Counted from the first letter of the stretch, positions 48,365 to 59,465 are shown. The stretch is 64,000 nucleotides of DNA from Levilactobacillus zymae (GCF_032190635.1 NZ_JAVLAS010000001.1:1984001-2048000), one strand, 5' to 3'. Translations and numbers: made by a program. The notes: generated from the letters alone by a model not told the origin.

Positions 48365-49675
48365 TTAAGCTGGTTCTGGACCTTGGATAAAGCCAACGTA
48401 TTCGCGCTTCATCATCAATCCGTCAACTTGACGCATCGTTTCGATGGCCACACCAACCACGATCAAGAGGCTAGTTCCCCCTAACCCGATAGATTCATCT
48501 AAGTTCCACAGGTTTTGGGCTAACAACGGAATTAAGGATACGAATCCTAAGAAGAGGGCCCCAACGGTACTGAGACGCATCAACAGACTGGAAACGTATG
48601 ATTGTGTTTCGTGACCTGGCCAAACACCCGGAATATAACTGCCCTGCTTTTGCAAGTTTTCAGATAACTTTTCGGGGTTAACCTGCACGAACGCATAGAA
48701 GAACGTGAACACAATGATCAGAACGGTATACAAAATCGCACCGTCCAGCGTTTGCATGTTAAAGATGTCAGAAAGAACTTGGTACCACGTGTCTTGCGAA
48801 TGCGCATTTTGGAACGCCATCAAAATAGTTTGTGGCGTGGCAATAAACGAACTCGCAAAGATGACGGGGATAACTCCGGCCACGTTGACCTTTAATGGAA
48901 GATAACTGCTATCTGGTGAACCAGATACCCGCCGCGTGTATTGAATCGGCACTCGCCGTTCGGCTTGTTGGACCCAGGTGACAAACGTCACGATTAAGAG
49001 TACAACAACGATCAGCGCGATAATAAACAATACACTCTTCCATAACGTTCCTTTATCGGCATCGACGAAGTAAGTTTGGTAAAGTTGATAGACTGACTTC
49101 GGCGTCCGGGCAATAATCCCGGCGAAGATAATCATCGAAATCCCGTTACCTAATCCGCGGTCGGTAATCATATCACCCATCCAAGTGGTCAACATCGTCC
49201 CACCGGTTAAAATTAACCCGATCGAAACGTACGTTGCCACACTCGGACTTTCCACCAGCTTCAGTGAGCTTAACGCACTGAAACCGGCCGTGATTCCGAT
49301 AGATTGGAAGAACGCCAAAACAATTGCGAGATACCGCGTTGCTTGGTTTAACTTCCGACGACCAACGTCACCTTGCTTACTCCATTCCACGAAACGTGGA
49401 ACGATGTCCATTTGTAGCAATTGAATAACGATTTGTGCCGTGATGTACGGGGAGACCCCCATCGCAAAGATGGAATAGTTGGTCAACCCACCACCACTAA
49501 GGGTATCTAAAATACTAACCAATCCAGAAGACGCAACGCTTTGAAGGGCCTTCGCGTTGATGCCTGGAACCGTAATGTAGGTCCCAAGACGAAAGACGAT
49601 CAAAACCAATAGAGTAAAGAGAATCTTATTACGAATGTCTTTAATCTTAAAGGCGTTTTTCAAGCTTGATAGCAT
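48365..49675 (-). CDS. secY: Protein translocase subunit SecY
   Basis: 436-residue channel with ten membrane helices. Hallmarks are RLGTYITVPGI (helix 1), a plug-region Gly/Ser stretch LDTLSGGGLTNYSIFAMGVSPYI and SGSPDSSYLPLKVN in the C4-C5 loop. It forms SecYEG with products encoded elsewhere. Start and rplO stop share one base (TAATG), so translation is coupled. Confidence 0.98.
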   Translation of the reverse strand: MLSSLKNAFKIKDIRNKILFTLLVLIVFRLGTYITVPGINAKALQSVASSGLVSILDTLSGGGLTNYSIFAMGVSPYITAQIVIQLLQMDIVPRFVEWSKQGDVGRRKLNQATRYLAIVLAFFQSIGITAGFSALSSLKLVESPSVATYVSIGLILTGGTMLTTWMGDMITDRGLGNGISMIIFAGIIARTPKSVYQLYQTYFVDADKGTLWKSVLFIIALIVVVLLIVTFVTWVQQAERRVPIQYTRRVSGSPDSSYLPLKVNVAGVIPVIFASSFIATPQTILMAFQNAHSQDTWYQVLSDIFNMQTLDGAILYTVLIIVFTFFYAFVQVNPEKLSENLQKQGSYIPGVWPGHETQSYVSSLLMRLSTVGALFLGFVSLIPLLAQNLWNLDESIGLGGTSLLIVVGVAIETMRQVDGLMMKREYVGFIQGPEPA

Positions 49676-50109
49676 TAAATCACCTCAGTCTTACCACCAG
49701 CAGCTTCAATGGCTTGAGCGGCAGACTTGGAGAACTTAGCGGCCTTGACCGTTAACTTCTTCGTTAAGTCACCATTACCCAAGATCTTGATGCCAGCCTT
49801 TTCGTTTTTCACGATACCAGCTTCTACCAAGGCAGCTGGCGTTACTTCGGCACCGTCATCAAAGACGTTCAAAGCGGCCAAGTTTACGACAGCAAATTCC
49901 TTACGGTTAATGTTGGTAAACCCACGCTTTGGAATCCGACGGTACAATGGCATTTGGCCACCTTCAAAGCCCAAACGGGTCTTGCTACGCGCCTTTTGAC
50001 CCTTTTGGCCACGACCAGAGGTCTTACCGTTACCAGAGGAATCACCACGGCCAACCCGGTTACGAACCTTCCGTGAGCCTTCAGCAGGTTTTAGTTCATT
50101 CAACTTCAT
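49675..50109 (-). CDS. rplO: Large subunit ribosomal protein L15
   Basis: 144 residues. Starts [14 protein letters not shown] with the basic [19 protein letters not shown] loop. ATG 50109 has GGAGGTG 9 nt upstream; a start four codons earlier overlaps it. Shares one base with secY. Confidence 0.98.
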   Translation of the reverse strand: MKLNELKPAEGSRKVRNRVGRGDSSGNGKTSGRGQKGQKARSKTRLGFEGGQMPLYRRIPKRGFTNINRKEFAVVNLAALNVFDDGAEVTPAALVEAGIVKNEKAGIKILGNGDLTKKLTVKAAKFSKSAAQAIEAAGGKTEVI

Positions 50110-50144
50110 GCTATTGCGCACCTCCTTATTTAATGATATGAATA

Positions 50145-50327
50145 TTACTTAACTTCTTCAACCTTAATTAAATGTGCGATTTGGAAAAGCGCACCGCGAG
50201 TAGCTTCGTTGTCTGGTTGTAAAACGGAGCTATTAACCCGCTTTAAACCAAGTGCTTCAACGATTTTACGCTGTTTAGGGAGGCGGTGAGCAGCACTATG
50301 AATTAAAGTAACTTTCAATTGAGCCAT
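50145..50327 (-). CDS. rpmD: Large subunit ribosomal protein L30
   Basis: 60 residues: [20 protein letters not shown] then [19 protein letters not shown]. Normal length and position between rpsE and rplO. Confidence 0.98.
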   Translation of the reverse strand: MAQLKVTLIHSAAHRLPKQRKIVEALGLKRVNSSVLQPDNEATRGALFQIAHLIKVEEVK

Positions 50328-50341
50328 CTTAGAACTCCTCC

Positions 50342-50845
50342 TTATTCAGCTAAGTGTTGAAGGGAGACACCGCGCAGAGCGGCAACTTCTTCAGCACGCT
50401 TTAATCGAGTTAAGCCTTCAAACGTTGCGCGAACAGCGTTAACTGGCGTGTTGGAACCTAAACGCTTCGAGGTAACATCGGCAACACCGGCTAATTCCAT
50501 GACGGAACGAACGGCACCACCAGCAGCAACCCCAGAACCTTCAGCAGCGGGCTTCAACAAGATCTTCCCACCACCGTAGTTTCCAATAATTTCGTGAGGA
50601 ATGGTCGTTCCCACGATTGGAACTTCGATCAGGTTCTTCCGAGCAGCTTCAACAGCCTTCCGGATCGCTTCGGGAACTTCTTGTGCTTTACCAGTACCGA
50701 AGCCAACGTGACCGTTCTTGTCGCCGACAATGACAAGAGCAGCGAACCGCAGACGACGACCACCTTTAACAACCTTGGTAATCCGGTTGATAGCAACGAC
50801 GTTATCTTCTAGTTCCAACTTGTCGGGATCAATAAACTTTGCCAT
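50342..50845 (-). CDS. rpsE: Small subunit ribosomal protein S5
   Basis: 167 residues. Shows [40 protein letters not shown] and [19 protein letters not shown]. The spectinomycin loop region VKGGRR looks wild type. Confidence 0.98.
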   Translation of the reverse strand: MAKFIDPDKLELEDNVVAINRITKVVKGGRRLRFAALVIVGDKNGHVGFGTGKAQEVPEAIRKAVEAARKNLIEVPIVGTTIPHEIIGNYGGGKILLKPAAEGSGVAAGGAVRSVMELAGVADVTSKRLGSNTPVNAVRATFEGLTRLKRAEEVAALRGVSLQHLAE

Positions 50846-50867
50846 GTGTGGTTATTCCTCCTTACTA

Positions 50868-51224
50868 TTAAAATTTAAGCCCGTTTTCACGAGCAGCTTC
50901 CGCAAGCGCTTGAACGCGGCCATGGTACAAGTACCCGCCACGGTCAAACACAACATTTTCAATCTTCTTTTCAACGGCACGCTTGGCAACTAAAGCACCG
51001 ACAGCCTTAGCTTGTTCGGTCTTGTTGTCACCATTAACGCCATCGTCTAACGTCGAGGCACTAACAAGCGTTACACCCGCTACGTCATCAATTACTTGAG
51101 CGTAGATGTTTTTGTTAGAGCGGAATACGTTTAAGCGTGGGCGTTCTGCATTACCAGAAATTTTGTTCCGGACACGTCCATGACGCTTTTGACGCGTCTT
51201 GTTTTTATCTGGTTTCGTAATCAA
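50868..51224 (-). CDS. rplR: Large subunit ribosomal protein L18
   Basis: 118 residues binding 5S rRNA. Shows [20 protein letters not shown] and the C-terminal [20 protein letters not shown]. The start is taken as TTG 51224 (ITKPDKNKT..) with AGAGGTGA just upstream; no ATG or GTG gives the family length. Confidence 0.96.
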   Translation of the reverse strand: MITKPDKNKTRQKRHGRVRNKISGNAERPRLNVFRSNKNIYAQVIDDVAGVTLVSASTLDDGVNGDNKTEQAKAVGALVAKRAVEKKIENVVFDRGGYLYHGRVQALAEAARENGLKF

Positions 51225-51270
51225 AATAGTCACCTCTTTGAAAAATTTCAGCAATTAAGCTGCTTTAAGT

Positions 51271-51807
51271 TTACTTACCGGTCTTACCTTCACGAATCCG
51301 AACAAATTCGTTTTCGTAACGGATACCCTTACCTTTGTAAGGTTCTGGGGAACGAACGGCACGAACTTCGGCAGCAAAGTCACCGACTTCTTGCTTGCTG
51401 ATCCCAGCAATGTTGATCGTGGTGTTGTCGGGAACCTTAACTTCAAGGTCCTCAGGAACATCCATGTGCACAGGGTTGGAGTAACCAACGCTCAAGATCA
51501 GGTCTTTACCCTTCAATTGAACCCGGTAACCAACACCGACAAGCTTCAAGGTCTTCGCAAAACCACTGACAACCCCTTCAACCATGTTGTTAAGGTTGGC
51601 ACGTTGCGTACCGTGTAAAGCCCGCATTTTATTGTCATTGCTTGGACGGTCGAAATCAACCGCACCATCGCTGATCTTCATAGTAATGTCGGCAGCAAAA
51701 GTCCGCGTTAAGGAACCCTTAGGACCCTTGACCGTGACTTCGTTCCCGTCACGCTTAACTTCAACGCCGGCAGGAACAACAACCGTTTTATAACCAATAC
51801 GACTCAC
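51271..51807 (-). CDS. rplF: Large subunit ribosomal protein L6
   Basis: 178 residues with two repeated domains: [20 protein letters not shown] and, C-terminally, [19 protein letters not shown]. It lies near the GTPase centre. Lies between rpsH and rplR. Confidence 0.98.
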   Translation of the reverse strand: MSRIGYKTVVVPAGVEVKRDGNEVTVKGPKGSLTRTFAADITMKISDGAVDFDRPSNDNKMRALHGTQRANLNNMVEGVVSGFAKTLKLVGVGYRVQLKGKDLILSVGYSNPVHMDVPEDLEVKVPDNTTINIAGISKQEVGDFAAEVRAVRSPEPYKGKGIRYENEFVRIREGKTGK

Positions 51808-51837
51808 TGTAAGGCACCTCCTGTCTTTATCAGATTT

Positions 51838-52236
51838 TTACCAAACGTAGGCGAGAACTTCGCCACCGATTTTCTTGGCCCGCGCTTCTTTATCAGTAAT
51901 AACCCCTTCAGAGGTGGAGATAATGGCGATACCTAAACCGTTCAATACCTTTGGTACAGCGTCGGCCTTAACGTATGAACGTAAGCCGGGCTTTGAAATA
52001 CGCTTCAAACCACTGATGACGCGTTGGTTATCCTTACCGTACTTCAAGAAGACACGAATGATGCCTTGCTTGTCGTCGTCGATGTATTCAACGTTACGGA
52101 TGAACCCTTCACGCTTCAGGATTTCAGCGATGTCACGCTTAATAGTTGATGCAGGTACTTCGAGTGATTCGTGACGAACCATGTTGGCGTTACGAATCCG
52201 CGTCAAGAAGTCTGCAATTGGATCAGTCATGGACAT
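51838..52236 (-). CDS. rpsH: Small subunit ribosomal protein S8
   Basis: 132 residues. Starts [19 protein letters not shown] and ends [20 protein letters not shown]. In E. coli S8 is the spc-operon autoregulator. GGAGGG lies 9 nt before the ATG. Confidence 0.98.
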   Translation of the reverse strand: MSMTDPIADFLTRIRNANMVRHESLEVPASTIKRDIAEILKREGFIRNVEYIDDDKQGIIRVFLKYGKDNQRVISGLKRISKPGLRSYVKADAVPKVLNGLGIAIISTSEGVITDKEARAKKIGGEVLAYVW

Positions 52237-52269
52237 TAACGTTTTCCCTCCCTTTGTTTAAAAATCAGT

Positions 52270-52455
52270 TTACCAGCTAGCCTTCTTCATGCCAGGAATT
52301 TGACCCTTGTGAGCCAATTCGCGTAGGCAGATCCGGCAAAGATGGAACTTTTGATAAACAGAGTGTGGACGTCCACAACGTTCGCAACGAGTATATGCTT
52401 GAGTAGAAAACTTCGCGGGACGCTTGTTCTTAGCAATTTGTGATTTCTTAGCCAA
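52270..52455 (-). CDS. rpsZ: Small subunit ribosomal protein S14, zinc type
   Basis: 61 residues with CERC and CRIC, a four-cysteine zinc site, and [11 protein letters not shown]. This is the short zinc (type Z) paralogue; the zinc-free rpsN used in zinc starvation is not in this window. Confidence 0.98.
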   Translation of the reverse strand: MAKKSQIAKNKRPAKFSTQAYTRCERCGRPHSVYQKFHLCRICLRELAHKGQIPGMKKASW

Positions 52456-52475
52456 TTTGTGTGAACCTCCTTTTA

Positions 52476-53018
52476 TTAGTGTGCAAATGGCATGCCGAAT
52501 TGAGCCAATAATTCATGAGACTCTTCATCGGTGTTTGCCGTCGTAACGATCACAATGTCCAAACCACGGACACGGTTAACGTTATCAAAGTTGATTTCTG
52601 GGAAGATCAATTGTTCCTTAACCCCCAGCGTGTAGTTCCCACGTCCATCAAAGGAACGGGTGCTAACACCGTGGAAGTCACGAACACGTGGCAATGACAC
52701 GTTGATCAACTTATCCAGGAATTCGTACATCCGGTCACCACGAAGGGTAACCTTTGCCCCAATGGACATACCTTCACGAAGACGGAAGGTCGCGATAGAC
52801 TTCTTGGCCTTAGTAACCAATGGCTTTTGACCAGAAATCAATCCGAGTTCTTCAACGGCTTCGTCCAGGTTCTTAGCGTTGGAAACAGCGTCCCCAACAC
52901 CCATGTTCAAAACGATCTTGTCGATCTTAGGGGTTTGCATAACAGAACTGTAGTTGAACTTATCCACCAATGATGGCGTAATTTCATTAACGTACTTTTC
53001 TTTTAAACGAGCTGACAT
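52476..53018 (-). CDS. rplE: Large subunit ribosomal protein L5
   Basis: 180 residues binding 5S rRNA. Shows [40 protein letters not shown] and [18 protein letters not shown]. Lies between rplX and rpsZ. Confidence 0.98.
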   Translation of the reverse strand: MSARLKEKYVNEITPSLVDKFNYSSVMQTPKIDKIVLNMGVGDAVSNAKNLDEAVEELGLISGQKPLVTKAKKSIATFRLREGMSIGAKVTLRGDRMYEFLDKLINVSLPRVRDFHGVSTRSFDGRGNYTLGVKEQLIFPEINFDNVNRVRGLDIVIVTTANTDEESHELLAQFGMPFAH

Positions 53019-53043
53019 GAAATGTTATTCCTCCTTTCGTGGA

Positions 53044-53355
53044 TTATTTATCGATGGTTTCGCCGGACTTTTTAGCGAACCGGACCTTGTGACCATCTTC
53101 GATACGAACGCCAAGCCGGGTTGGTTCGTTGTTCGATGGATCGATAAGCATAACGTTGGATGCGTGAATTGGTGCTTCAACATCAAGAATTCCACCTTGA
53201 GGGTTCGTTTGTGAAGCCTTTTGGTGTTTCTTAATCATGTTGACGCCTTTGACAACCACGCGGTTCTTAGCGGCTAAGACTTTAGACACAGTACCTTCCT
53301 TGCCTTTATCCTTGCCAGCGATTACGCGGACCTTGTCACCAGTTTTAATAAGCAT
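53044..53355 (-). CDS. rplX: Large subunit ribosomal protein L24
   Basis: 103 residues with an N-terminal KOW motif ([20 protein letters not shown]). ATG 53355 has GGAGGTG 9 nt upstream; a GTG four codons earlier lies within that site. It starts 50S assembly. Confidence 0.98.
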   Translation of the reverse strand: MLIKTGDKVRVIAGKDKGKEGTVSKVLAAKNRVVVKGVNMIKKHQKASQTNPQGGILDVEAPIHASNVMLIDPSNNEPTRLGVRIEDGHKVRFAKKSGETIDK

Positions 53356-53390
53356 TCCTGTGGGCACCTCCTTGTTTACACGTTTCTTAA

Positions 53391-53759
53391 TTACAGTACT
53401 TCGGGTGCTAATGAGATAATCTTCATGAAATCATTATCCCGCAATTCACGAGCAACCGGGCCAAAGATCCGAGTCCCCTGTGGGCTCTTGTCATCTTTAA
53501 TCAGCACTGCGGCATTTTCATCAAAGCTGATGTAAGTTCCGTCAGTCCGACGGATCCGAGACTTCGTCCGAACAACGACAGCCTTGACTACATCACCCTT
53601 TTTGACAACGCCACCTGGTGTTGCTTGTTTGATAGTAGCAACGATGATATCACCGATTCCGGCGTAGCGACGTTTTGAGCCACCCAGAACCTTGATCGTT
53701 AGAATTTCACGGGCGCCAGAGTTATCGGCAACCTTTAAGCGACTTTCTTGTTGGATCAC
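53391..53759 (-). CDS. rplN: Large subunit ribosomal protein L14
   Basis: 122 residues. Starts [20 protein letters not shown] and ends in [20 protein letters not shown]. Highly conserved; order rpsQ-rplN-rplX is standard. Confidence 0.99.
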   Translation of the reverse strand: MIQQESRLKVADNSGAREILTIKVLGGSKRRYAGIGDIIVATIKQATPGGVVKKGDVVKAVVVRTKSRIRRTDGTYISFDENAAVLIKDDKSPQGTRIFGPVARELRDNDFMKIISLAPEVL

Positions 53760-53808
53760 AGCTAGTGTCCTCCCTTCAGTTCTAGTTCAGAATACGATAA
53801 AACGACAC

Positions 53809-54075
53809 TTAAATAATGACTGCTTTTTCAACAATGTCAACTAAACGGAACCGCTTAGTGGCAGACAGTGGCCGCGTTTCCATGATTTCAACGATGTCGC
53901 CAGTGTGGGCTTCGTTGTTTTCATCATGTGCCTTGTACTTCTTGGAGTACTTGACCCGCTTGCCGTACCGTGCGTCAGTCTTCGTCGTATTTACGACGAC
54001 CGTGATCGTCTTGTCCATCTTGTCGGACACTACGCGACCGCGATATACCTTACGGTGATTACGTACATCACTCAT
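53809..54075 (-). CDS. rpsQ: Small subunit ribosomal protein S17
   Basis: 88 residues, OB fold: [20 protein letters not shown] and [20 protein letters not shown]. Lies between rpmC and rplN. Confidence 0.98.
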   Translation of the reverse strand: MSDVRNHRKVYRGRVVSDKMDKTITVVVNTTKTDARYGKRVKYSKKYKAHDENNEAHTGDIVEIMETRPLSATKRFRLVDIVEKAVII

Positions 54076-54102
54076 GTATTAATGGCCTCCTTTTATCGTA
54101 TT

Positions 54103-54297
54103 CTACTTGTTCAGGTCTTGTTGGCGAAGAGCGGTTTTAATCCGCGCAATGTTCTTGCGAACTTGCTTCAACCGAGCGGTGTTTTCCAATTGACCGGTAG
54201 CTAATTGGAACCGCAAGTTGAATAATTCGTCCTTGTAGCTCTTTTCTTTATCGAGCATTTCAGCAGTGGTTAATTCATTGATGTCTTTAGTCTTCAT
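54103..54297 (-). CDS. rpmC: Large subunit ribosomal protein L29
   Basis: 64 residues, a two-helix hairpin ([40 protein letters not shown]). ATG 54297 has AGGTGG 8 nt upstream; a GTG four codons earlier overlaps it. It overlaps rplP by 11 nt. Confidence 0.97.
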   Translation of the reverse strand: MKTKDINELTTAEMLDKEKSYKDELFNLRFQLATGQLENTARLKQVRKNIARIKTALRQQDLNK

Positions 54298-54721
54298 TAG
54301 ATTCGCCACCTACTTCCTCTCGGGTCAAAACTTTGGTGCGAACGGGAAGCTTCATGGCAGCCAAACGTAAGGCTTCGCGAGCGGTCTCTTCATCAACACC
54401 GCCGACTTCGAATAATACCTTACCGCGCTTAACTGGGGCTACCCAGCCAGCAGGCGTACCTTTACCATTACCCATCCGGACCCCAACACCTTTTTCAGTG
54501 TAGGATTTGTGAGGGAAAATTTTAATCCAAACTTTCCCACCACGCTTCATGTAACGCGTAATCGCAACACGTGCGGCTTCGATCTGCCGGTTAGAAATCC
54601 AATGGGAATCTAACGACTGCAAACCGTAGTCACCGAAAGCGACACTCTTGCCACCCTTGGCTTCGCCCCGGAGCTTACCACGGTGGACACGACGGAACTT
54701 TACTCGCTTAGGAACCAGCAT
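54287..54721 (-). CDS. rplP: Large subunit ribosomal protein L16
   Basis: 144 residues. Starts [20 protein letters not shown] with [20 protein letters not shown], near the A-site tRNA. The C-terminus overlaps rpmC by 11 nt. Confidence 0.98.
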   Translation of the reverse strand: MLVPKRVKFRRVHRGKLRGEAKGGKSVAFGDYGLQSLDSHWISNRQIEAARVAITRYMKRGGKVWIKIFPHKSYTEKGVGVRMGNGKGTPAGWVAPVKRGKVLFEVGGVDEETAREALRLAAMKLPVRTKVLTREEVGGESNED

Positions 54722-54723
54722 GC

Positions 54724-55380
54724 TTATTTCCCTCCTTGTCCGTTATTTTTCTTTTCAGGTAGGATTTCACCACGGTAGATCCAGGTCTTAACACCTAAAG
54801 AACCGTAAGTGGTGTGGGCTTCTACCCAAGCATAGTCGATGTCAGCACGTAACGTGTGCAGAGGCACCGTACCGTCAGCATAGCTTTCGACACGGGACAT
54901 ATCAGCACCGTTTAACCGGCCAGCGACTTGCGTCTTCACACCCTTAGCACCGGAACGCATTGTCCGTTGCATGGATTGACGCATTGCCCGACGGAAAGCA
55001 ACCCGGCCTTCCAATTGGCGAGCAATGTTTTCGCCAACTAACTTAGCATCTAAGTCTGGCTTCTTGATTTCCACAATGTTGATGTGTACTCGTTTGCCAG
55101 TCAAAGCATTTAATTCTTTCCGTAAGTTTTCAACTTCGGAACCACCCTTACCAATAACCATCCCTGGCTTGGCAGTGTGGATTGAGATGTTGACGCGGTT
55201 TGCAGCCCGTTCAATCTCAACAGTGGAAACAGAAGCATCTTCCAGACGCTTTTCGATGAATTTACGGATTTGAAGGTCTTCTCGTAAGTAAGCAGCAAAA
55301 TATTTTTCAGCATACCACTTTGCTTCCCAGTCACGAATGATACCGACACGTAATCCGGTTGGATTTACTTTTTGACCCAC
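54724..55380 (-). CDS. rpsC: Small subunit ribosomal protein S3
   Basis: 218 residues. KH domain with [20 protein letters not shown] and the C-terminal helicase-linked [20 protein letters not shown]. It starts 3 nt after rplV. Confidence 0.99.
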   Translation of the reverse strand: MGQKVNPTGLRVGIIRDWEAKWYAEKYFAAYLREDLQIRKFIEKRLEDASVSTVEIERAANRVNISIHTAKPGMVIGKGGSEVENLRKELNALTGKRVHINIVEIKKPDLDAKLVGENIARQLEGRVAFRRAMRQSMQRTMRSGAKGVKTQVAGRLNGADMSRVESYADGTVPLHTLRADIDYAWVEAHTTYGSLGVKTWIYRGEILPEKKNNGQGGK

Positions 55381-55383
55381 GCG

Positions 55384-55740
55384 TTATCCCTCCTCTTTTT
55401 CAGATACAACAACCGTAATGTGACTCGTACGCTTGTTGATTGGTGAAGCAGAGCCTTTGGCACGAGGACGGAACCGCTTGAGGGTTGGTCCTTCGTTGAC
55501 GTAAGCTTCGCTAACAACTAAATCTTGACGATCTAAGTCAAAATTATTTTCTGCATTGGCAATTGCAGAGTTTAAAACCTTAGCCACAACCGGTGAAGCA
55601 CCGCGGGGTGTGAACTTAAGGATAGCCAGCGCTTCAGCGACGCTCTTACCGCGGATAAGGTCGATAACCAGACGGACCTTGCGTGCAGCAATCCGAACCG
55701 TCTTAGCAGTCGCTTGTGCTGATGTAACTTGTTCAGCCAT
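55384..55740 (-). CDS. rplV: Large subunit ribosomal protein L22
   Basis: 118 residues; the exit-tunnel loop region [20 protein letters not shown] is conserved, with no change suggestive of macrolide resistance that I can see. Confidence 0.98.
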   Translation of the reverse strand: MAEQVTSAQATAKTVRIAARKVRLVIDLIRGKSVAEALAILKFTPRGASPVVAKVLNSAIANAENNFDLDRQDLVVSEAYVNEGPTLKRFRPRAKGSASPINKRTSHITVVVSEKEEG

Positions 55741-55753
55741 TAGTTAATCCTCC

Positions 55754-56041
55754 TTATCGTGCAGTTGTTGTTGTTTTCTTGTCGTCGCCACCGTGGCCAC
55801 GGAATGTCCGCGTTGGAACGAATTCGCCTAACTTGTGGCCAACCATGTCTTCTTGAATGTAAACTGGGACATGCTTCCGTCCGTCATAAACAGCGATGGT
55901 GTAACCAATAAAGCTAGGGAAAATAGTAGACCGGCGGGACCAGGTCTTGATGACGGCCTTTTTATCTTGATCCTTTTGCGCATCGATCTTCTTCAGCAAG
56001 TGCGCATCGGCAAAAGGTCCCTTTTTCAAACTACGACCCAT
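55754..56041 (-). CDS. rpsS: Small subunit ribosomal protein S19
   Basis: 95 residues: [40 protein letters not shown] and a Thr/Lys-rich end. Normal for the S10 operon. Confidence 0.98.
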   Translation of the reverse strand: MGRSLKKGPFADAHLLKKIDAQKDQDKKAVIKTWSRRSTIFPSFIGYTIAVYDGRKHVPVYIQEDMVGHKLGEFVPTRTFRGHGGDDKKTTTTAR

Positions 56042-56120
56042 TTATGAAACCTCCTCTACTTGTGGCGCATCGTTTAATACGATGATCACCGGGTATCGAA
56101 TCATCCGTAGAAACGGATAA

Positions 56121-56966
56121 TTACATCTTAGAACCCTTACGACGACGAACAATAAACTTGTCGGTCCGGTTCTTCTTACGAGTCTTCTTACCAACCGTCT
56201 TCTTACCCCATGGGGACAGAGGAGATGGTAACCCAACTGGTGCTTTACCTTCACCACCACCATGTGGGTGATCGTTAGGGTTCATAACAGAACCACGAAC
56301 GTGAGGACGTTGACCAGCCCAACGGTTCCGGCCGGCTTTACCAACGTTAACTAATTCGTGTTCTTCGTTACCAACGGCACCAACCGTTGCCCGGTTAACA
56401 CTTAAGACCATCCGAACTTCACCAGAGGATAACCGAACTAAGACATACTTGTCATCGTTGGCCTTACCTAAGATTTGTGCGGAAGTTCCAGCGGAGCGAA
56501 CCAATTGGCCACCCTTACCTGGCTTCAATTCAATGTTGTGAATTACAGTCCCGAAAGGAATGTTCTTCAATGGCAATGCGTTCCCAACTTTGATATCAGC
56601 ATCGGGACCGGATTGTACTTGAGCGCCAACCTTTAAGCCCTTAGGTGCGATGATGTAGGACTTAACCCCATCAGCGTAAACTAATAAAGCAATGTTAGCC
56701 GTCCGGTTAGGATCGTATTCGATAGCCTTAACCGTTGCAGGAACATCATCCTTAACTCGCTTAAAGTCGATGATCCGGTATTGGCGCTTGTTACCACCGC
56801 CACGGTGACGCACAGTCATATGACCGGCGTTGTTCCGCCCTGCGGTGTGGCTTTGTGAACTCAGCAATGATTTTTCAGGAGTCGTCTTAGTGATGACGTC
56901 TTTGTAAACCAAGCTCGTCATGTTACGACGACCATTGCTTGTTGGTTTGTATTTCTTAATCGCCAC
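56121..56966 (-). CDS. rplB: Large subunit ribosomal protein L2
   Basis: 281 residues. Shows [20 protein letters not shown] and the C-terminal [20 protein letters not shown] with the catalytic-centre-proximal His. Essential for subunit joining. Confidence 0.99.
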   Translation of the reverse strand: MAIKKYKPTSNGRRNMTSLVYKDVITKTTPEKSLLSSQSHTAGRNNAGHMTVRHRGGGNKRQYRIIDFKRVKDDVPATVKAIEYDPNRTANIALLVYADGVKSYIIAPKGLKVGAQVQSGPDADIKVGNALPLKNIPFGTVIHNIELKPGKGGQLVRSAGTSAQILGKANDDKYVLVRLSSGEVRMVLSVNRATVGAVGNEEHELVNVGKAGRNRWAGQRPHVRGSVMNPNDHPHGGGEGKAPVGLPSPLSPWGKKTVGKKTRKKNRTDKFIVRRRKGSKM

Positions 56967-56995
56967 GTTATTTCCCTCCTATATTTATCAGATTA

Positions 56996-57283
56996 TTATT
57001 CTTCGTTGAATAATTTAATTTCTTTTGAGTCGGCAGATAAGCTAACAATGGCCTTACGACGCTTCTTAGTGTAGCCTTCGTAACGTCCTTGCCGCTTCTT
57101 CTTACCCTTTAAGTTCATGATGTTGACCTTAACAACCTTCACGTCGAAGATTTCTTCGATTGCGTGCTTGACTTGCGTCTTGGTTGTCCGAACATCAACG
57201 TCGAACGTGTAACGCTTGTCGTCCATGGTTGCCATTGAAGCTTCAGTGACAACGGGGCGTAAGATAATGTCGCGTGCTTCCAT
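56996..57283 (-). CDS. rplW: Large subunit ribosomal protein L23
   Basis: 95 residues: [20 protein letters not shown] then [20 protein letters not shown]. It lines the tunnel exit where trigger factor and SRP dock. Shares one base with rplD. Confidence 0.98.
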   Translation of the reverse strand: MEARDIILRPVVTEASMATMDDKRYTFDVDVRTTKTQVKHAIEEIFDVKVVKVNIMNLKGKKKRQGRYEGYTKKRRKAIVSLSADSKEIKLFNEE

Positions 57284-57906
57284 TATGCGAGCACCTCCTC
57301 TACTTGAGAAAGAGCTGGTTGAGTAATCACTAACTTGTCAGCATCAGCAACGTCGAGCACGTTTAAGCTCTTCACTGAGATAACCTTAACGTTAGCCAAG
57401 TTACGAGCAGCTAAAGCAGCCGTCGTGTTGTCGTCTTCTAAGACCACTAACGTCTTCGTCGTGACATTCAAACCAGTCAGCACGGCAGCAAATTCTTTCG
57501 TCTTAGGTGCGTCGAAAGCTAACGTGTCGATAACGACCAAGCTTTCGTCCAGAACCTTTTGGGAAAGAACGGACTTAAGTGCTAAACGACCAACCTTCTT
57601 AGGAAGGCGGTAACTGTAGGAACGAGGGGTAGGGCCAAAGACCACACCACCACCGACCCATTGTGGGGAACGGATGGAACCTTGACGAGCCCGACCAGTA
57701 CCCTTTTGACGCCATGGCTTCTTACCGCCACCACTAACAGCACTCCGGTTCTTAACGGCGTGCGTTCCTTGGCGTAAGGATGCCCGTTGCATCAAAATCG
57801 TGTCGAAGACGACGTTTTCGTTAGGTTCGATGCCGAAGATATCAGCATTCAAGGTAACGTCGCCGTTTTGGCTACCATCTTGTTTGTATAATGCTACGCT
57901 TGTCAT
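57283..57906 (-). CDS. rplD: Large subunit ribosomal protein L4
   Basis: 207 residues. The tunnel loop [20 protein letters not shown] and [18 protein letters not shown] are intact. In E. coli L4 autoregulates the S10 operon through its leader; a long structured leader exists here too. Confidence 0.98.
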   Translation of the reverse strand: MTSVALYKQDGSQNGDVTLNADIFGIEPNENVVFDTILMQRASLRQGTHAVKNRSAVSGGGKKPWRQKGTGRARQGSIRSPQWVGGGVVFGPTPRSYSYRLPKKVGRLALKSVLSQKVLDESLVVIDTLAFDAPKTKEFAAVLTGLNVTTKTLVVLEDDNTTAALAARNLANVKVISVKSLNVLDVADADKLVITQPALSQVEEVLA

Positions 57907-57927
57907 TTAATTATCCTCCCTTCCGAT

Positions 57928-58578
57928 TTATTTTTCAGATTGCTTAGGACGTGGGGGACGAACAGCACTCTTCACAACGACGAGTGACTTGTTAGCGCCT
58001 GGCACGTTACCCTTAATCAACAGAACGTTGTTGTCAACGTCTGCCTTGACGATTTGCAGGTTTTGGATCGTAACTTGTTTGTTACCCATCCGACCTGGGA
58101 GCTTCTTACCAGGGAAAACCCGGTTGATGATGGCACCCAGAGAACCTGGACGACGGTGATAACGAGAACCGTGAGCCATAGGACCACGACGTTGACCGTC
58201 TTTGTGGACGTTACCTTGGTATCCATGACCTTTAGTGACACCAGTGACGTCAACGATGTCGCCTGCTTGGAAGACGTCAACCTTAACTTCGTCAGCTACC
58301 TTGTAATCTCCCAGCTCAACATCTTTGAATTCACGAATGAAGCGCTTAGGAGTCGTGTTTGCTTTTGCTACATGACCTTGTTCGGGCTTGTTGCTAAGTA
58401 CTTCACGCTTGTCTTGGTAACCAAGTTGGATGGCTTCGTAACCGTCGTTTTCCATCGTCTTAACTTGTAACACAACGTTTGGCGTTGCTTCGACAACAGT
58501 AACGGGGATTAATTCGCCAGCATCAGTGAAGACTTGCGTCATCCCGACCTTTTTCCCTAAGATTCCTTTTGTGGTCAT
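57928..58578 (-). CDS. rplC: Large subunit ribosomal protein L3
   Basis: 216 residues, slightly longer than the usual ~209 through a basic C-terminal tail ([15 protein letters not shown]). The [20 protein letters not shown] loop reaches the peptidyl transferase centre. Confidence 0.98.
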   Translation of the reverse strand: MTTKGILGKKVGMTQVFTDAGELIPVTVVEATPNVVLQVKTMENDGYEAIQLGYQDKREVLSNKPEQGHVAKANTTPKRFIREFKDVELGDYKVADEVKVDVFQAGDIVDVTGVTKGHGYQGNVHKDGQRRGPMAHGSRYHRRPGSLGAIINRVFPGKKLPGRMGNKQVTIQNLQIVKADVDNNVLLIKGNVPGANKSLVVVKSAVRPPRPKQSEK

Positions 58579-58622
58579 GAGTACACCTCCGATTTAATGT
58601 TTTAAATTTTTGAATCTAGAAA

Positions 58623-58931
58623 TTATAACTTGATTTCGATGTCCACACCACTAGGCAGGTCAAGCTTCATTAATGAGTCGACCGTCTTTGGCGTTGGGTT
58701 AACGATATCAATCAGACGCTTGTGCGTCCGCATTTCGAATTGTTCACGCGAGTCCTTGAACTTGTGTGGTGAACGTAACACGGTGTAGACCGTCCGTTCA
58801 GTTGGCAATGGAATTGGGCCTGAAATAGTGGCACCAGTTCTCTTTGCCGTTTCAACGATCTTGTCCGCTGATTGATCCAAGATACGGTGTTCGTAAGCCT
58901 TTAACCGAATCCGAATTTTTTGTTTTGCCAT
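58623..58931 (-). CDS. rpsJ: Small subunit ribosomal protein S10
   Basis: 102 residues, first gene of the S10 operon: [40 protein letters not shown]. It also joins antitermination complexes with NusB. GAAGGAGGGA precedes the ATG. Confidence 0.99.
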   Translation of the reverse strand: MAKQKIRIRLKAYEHRILDQSADKIVETAKRTGATISGPIPLPTERTVYTVLRSPHKFKDSREQFEMRTHKRLIDIVNPTPKTVDSLMKLDLPSGVDIEIKL

Positions 58932-59093
58932 TGTGTTCCCTCCTTCGTCTATTTTAAAAATAAGACTAACTCCGTGTGAATTCCCGCCACGCCCTCATGG
59001 CAAAGCGGCCGGGCGTGTCGCAATCTCCCACATCATCGCTTAAACTTTTGAGCCGGGATCAGAAGTGCAAAATACACCCCTGAAAATCAGCAC
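58932..59093 (-). ncRNA. S10 operon leader RNA
   Basis: The ~160-nt transcribed leader holds two clear hairpins: AAGTGC..GCACTT near the 5' end, and CACGCCCGGC-CGCTTT-GCC..GGGCGTG nearer rpsJ. Such a leader suits r-protein autoregulation of the S10 operon. I base the call on position and structure, not on a covariance match. Confidence 0.65.
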
Positions 59094-59099
59094 TTAACT

Positions 59100-59128
59100 A
59101 TCATACTAAATAAAACGCCGTATGACAA
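59100..59128 (-). promoter_or_regulatory. S10 operon promoter P2 (proximal)
   Basis: Minus strand TTGTCA, 17-bp spacer, TATGAT; start near 59093, giving the leader above. Confidence 0.85.
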
Positions 59129-59220
59129 GGGTTTTCGCTGAATTCCCTAAATTTTATTTGCGTGGGTCTCCCATTTAGGCTGGGAAAGCCACCTAAAAAA
59201 CTTCTGAAAACTCGCGTATT

Positions 59221-59250
59221 AGAATACCGCGAATTAGGGTGGCCTGTCAA
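59221..59250 (-). promoter_or_regulatory. S10 operon promoter P1 (distal)
   Basis: Minus strand TTGACA, 18-bp spacer, TATTCT, 121 bp upstream of P2. The box and spacer design is identical to the rpsL promoter. Confidence 0.8.
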
Positions 59251-59280
59251 TTATTTTGATGCTTTATTTTAGTAAGTAAT

Positions 59281-59384
59281 CAAGCCATCACTGCCACTAG
59301 ACCCCGTTTCCCCTTAGACTGAGCGCAGCCACGCTTCTGGTGAGCCACGCTCGGCTGAGTCGGTGACTCTAGCATTCCATTATA
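59281..59384 (-). other. Possible structured RNA between fusA and the S10 promoters
   Basis: A TATAAT at 59379-59384 (no -35) precedes a nested fold: CTAGA..TCTAG outside, GACT..AGTC and GAGCG..CGCTC inside. No ORF and no U-run. It could be an sRNA, a cruciform-prone DNA site or chance. Confidence 0.3.
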
Positions 59385-59465
59385 ATAGTAGTTTTCAGCT
59401 CCGTTTTCGACCATTAATTACCCACAAACGTTGAATTACCAGGGTTCCTCTCCTCTTTCAAGGCA

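Noticed and set aside
59224..59243. ACCGCG...GGGTGG, resembling a T-box core
   Set aside because: The order of the two blocks is reversed relative to the T-box AGGGTGG-ACCGCG, and the S10 promoter P1 explains the site.
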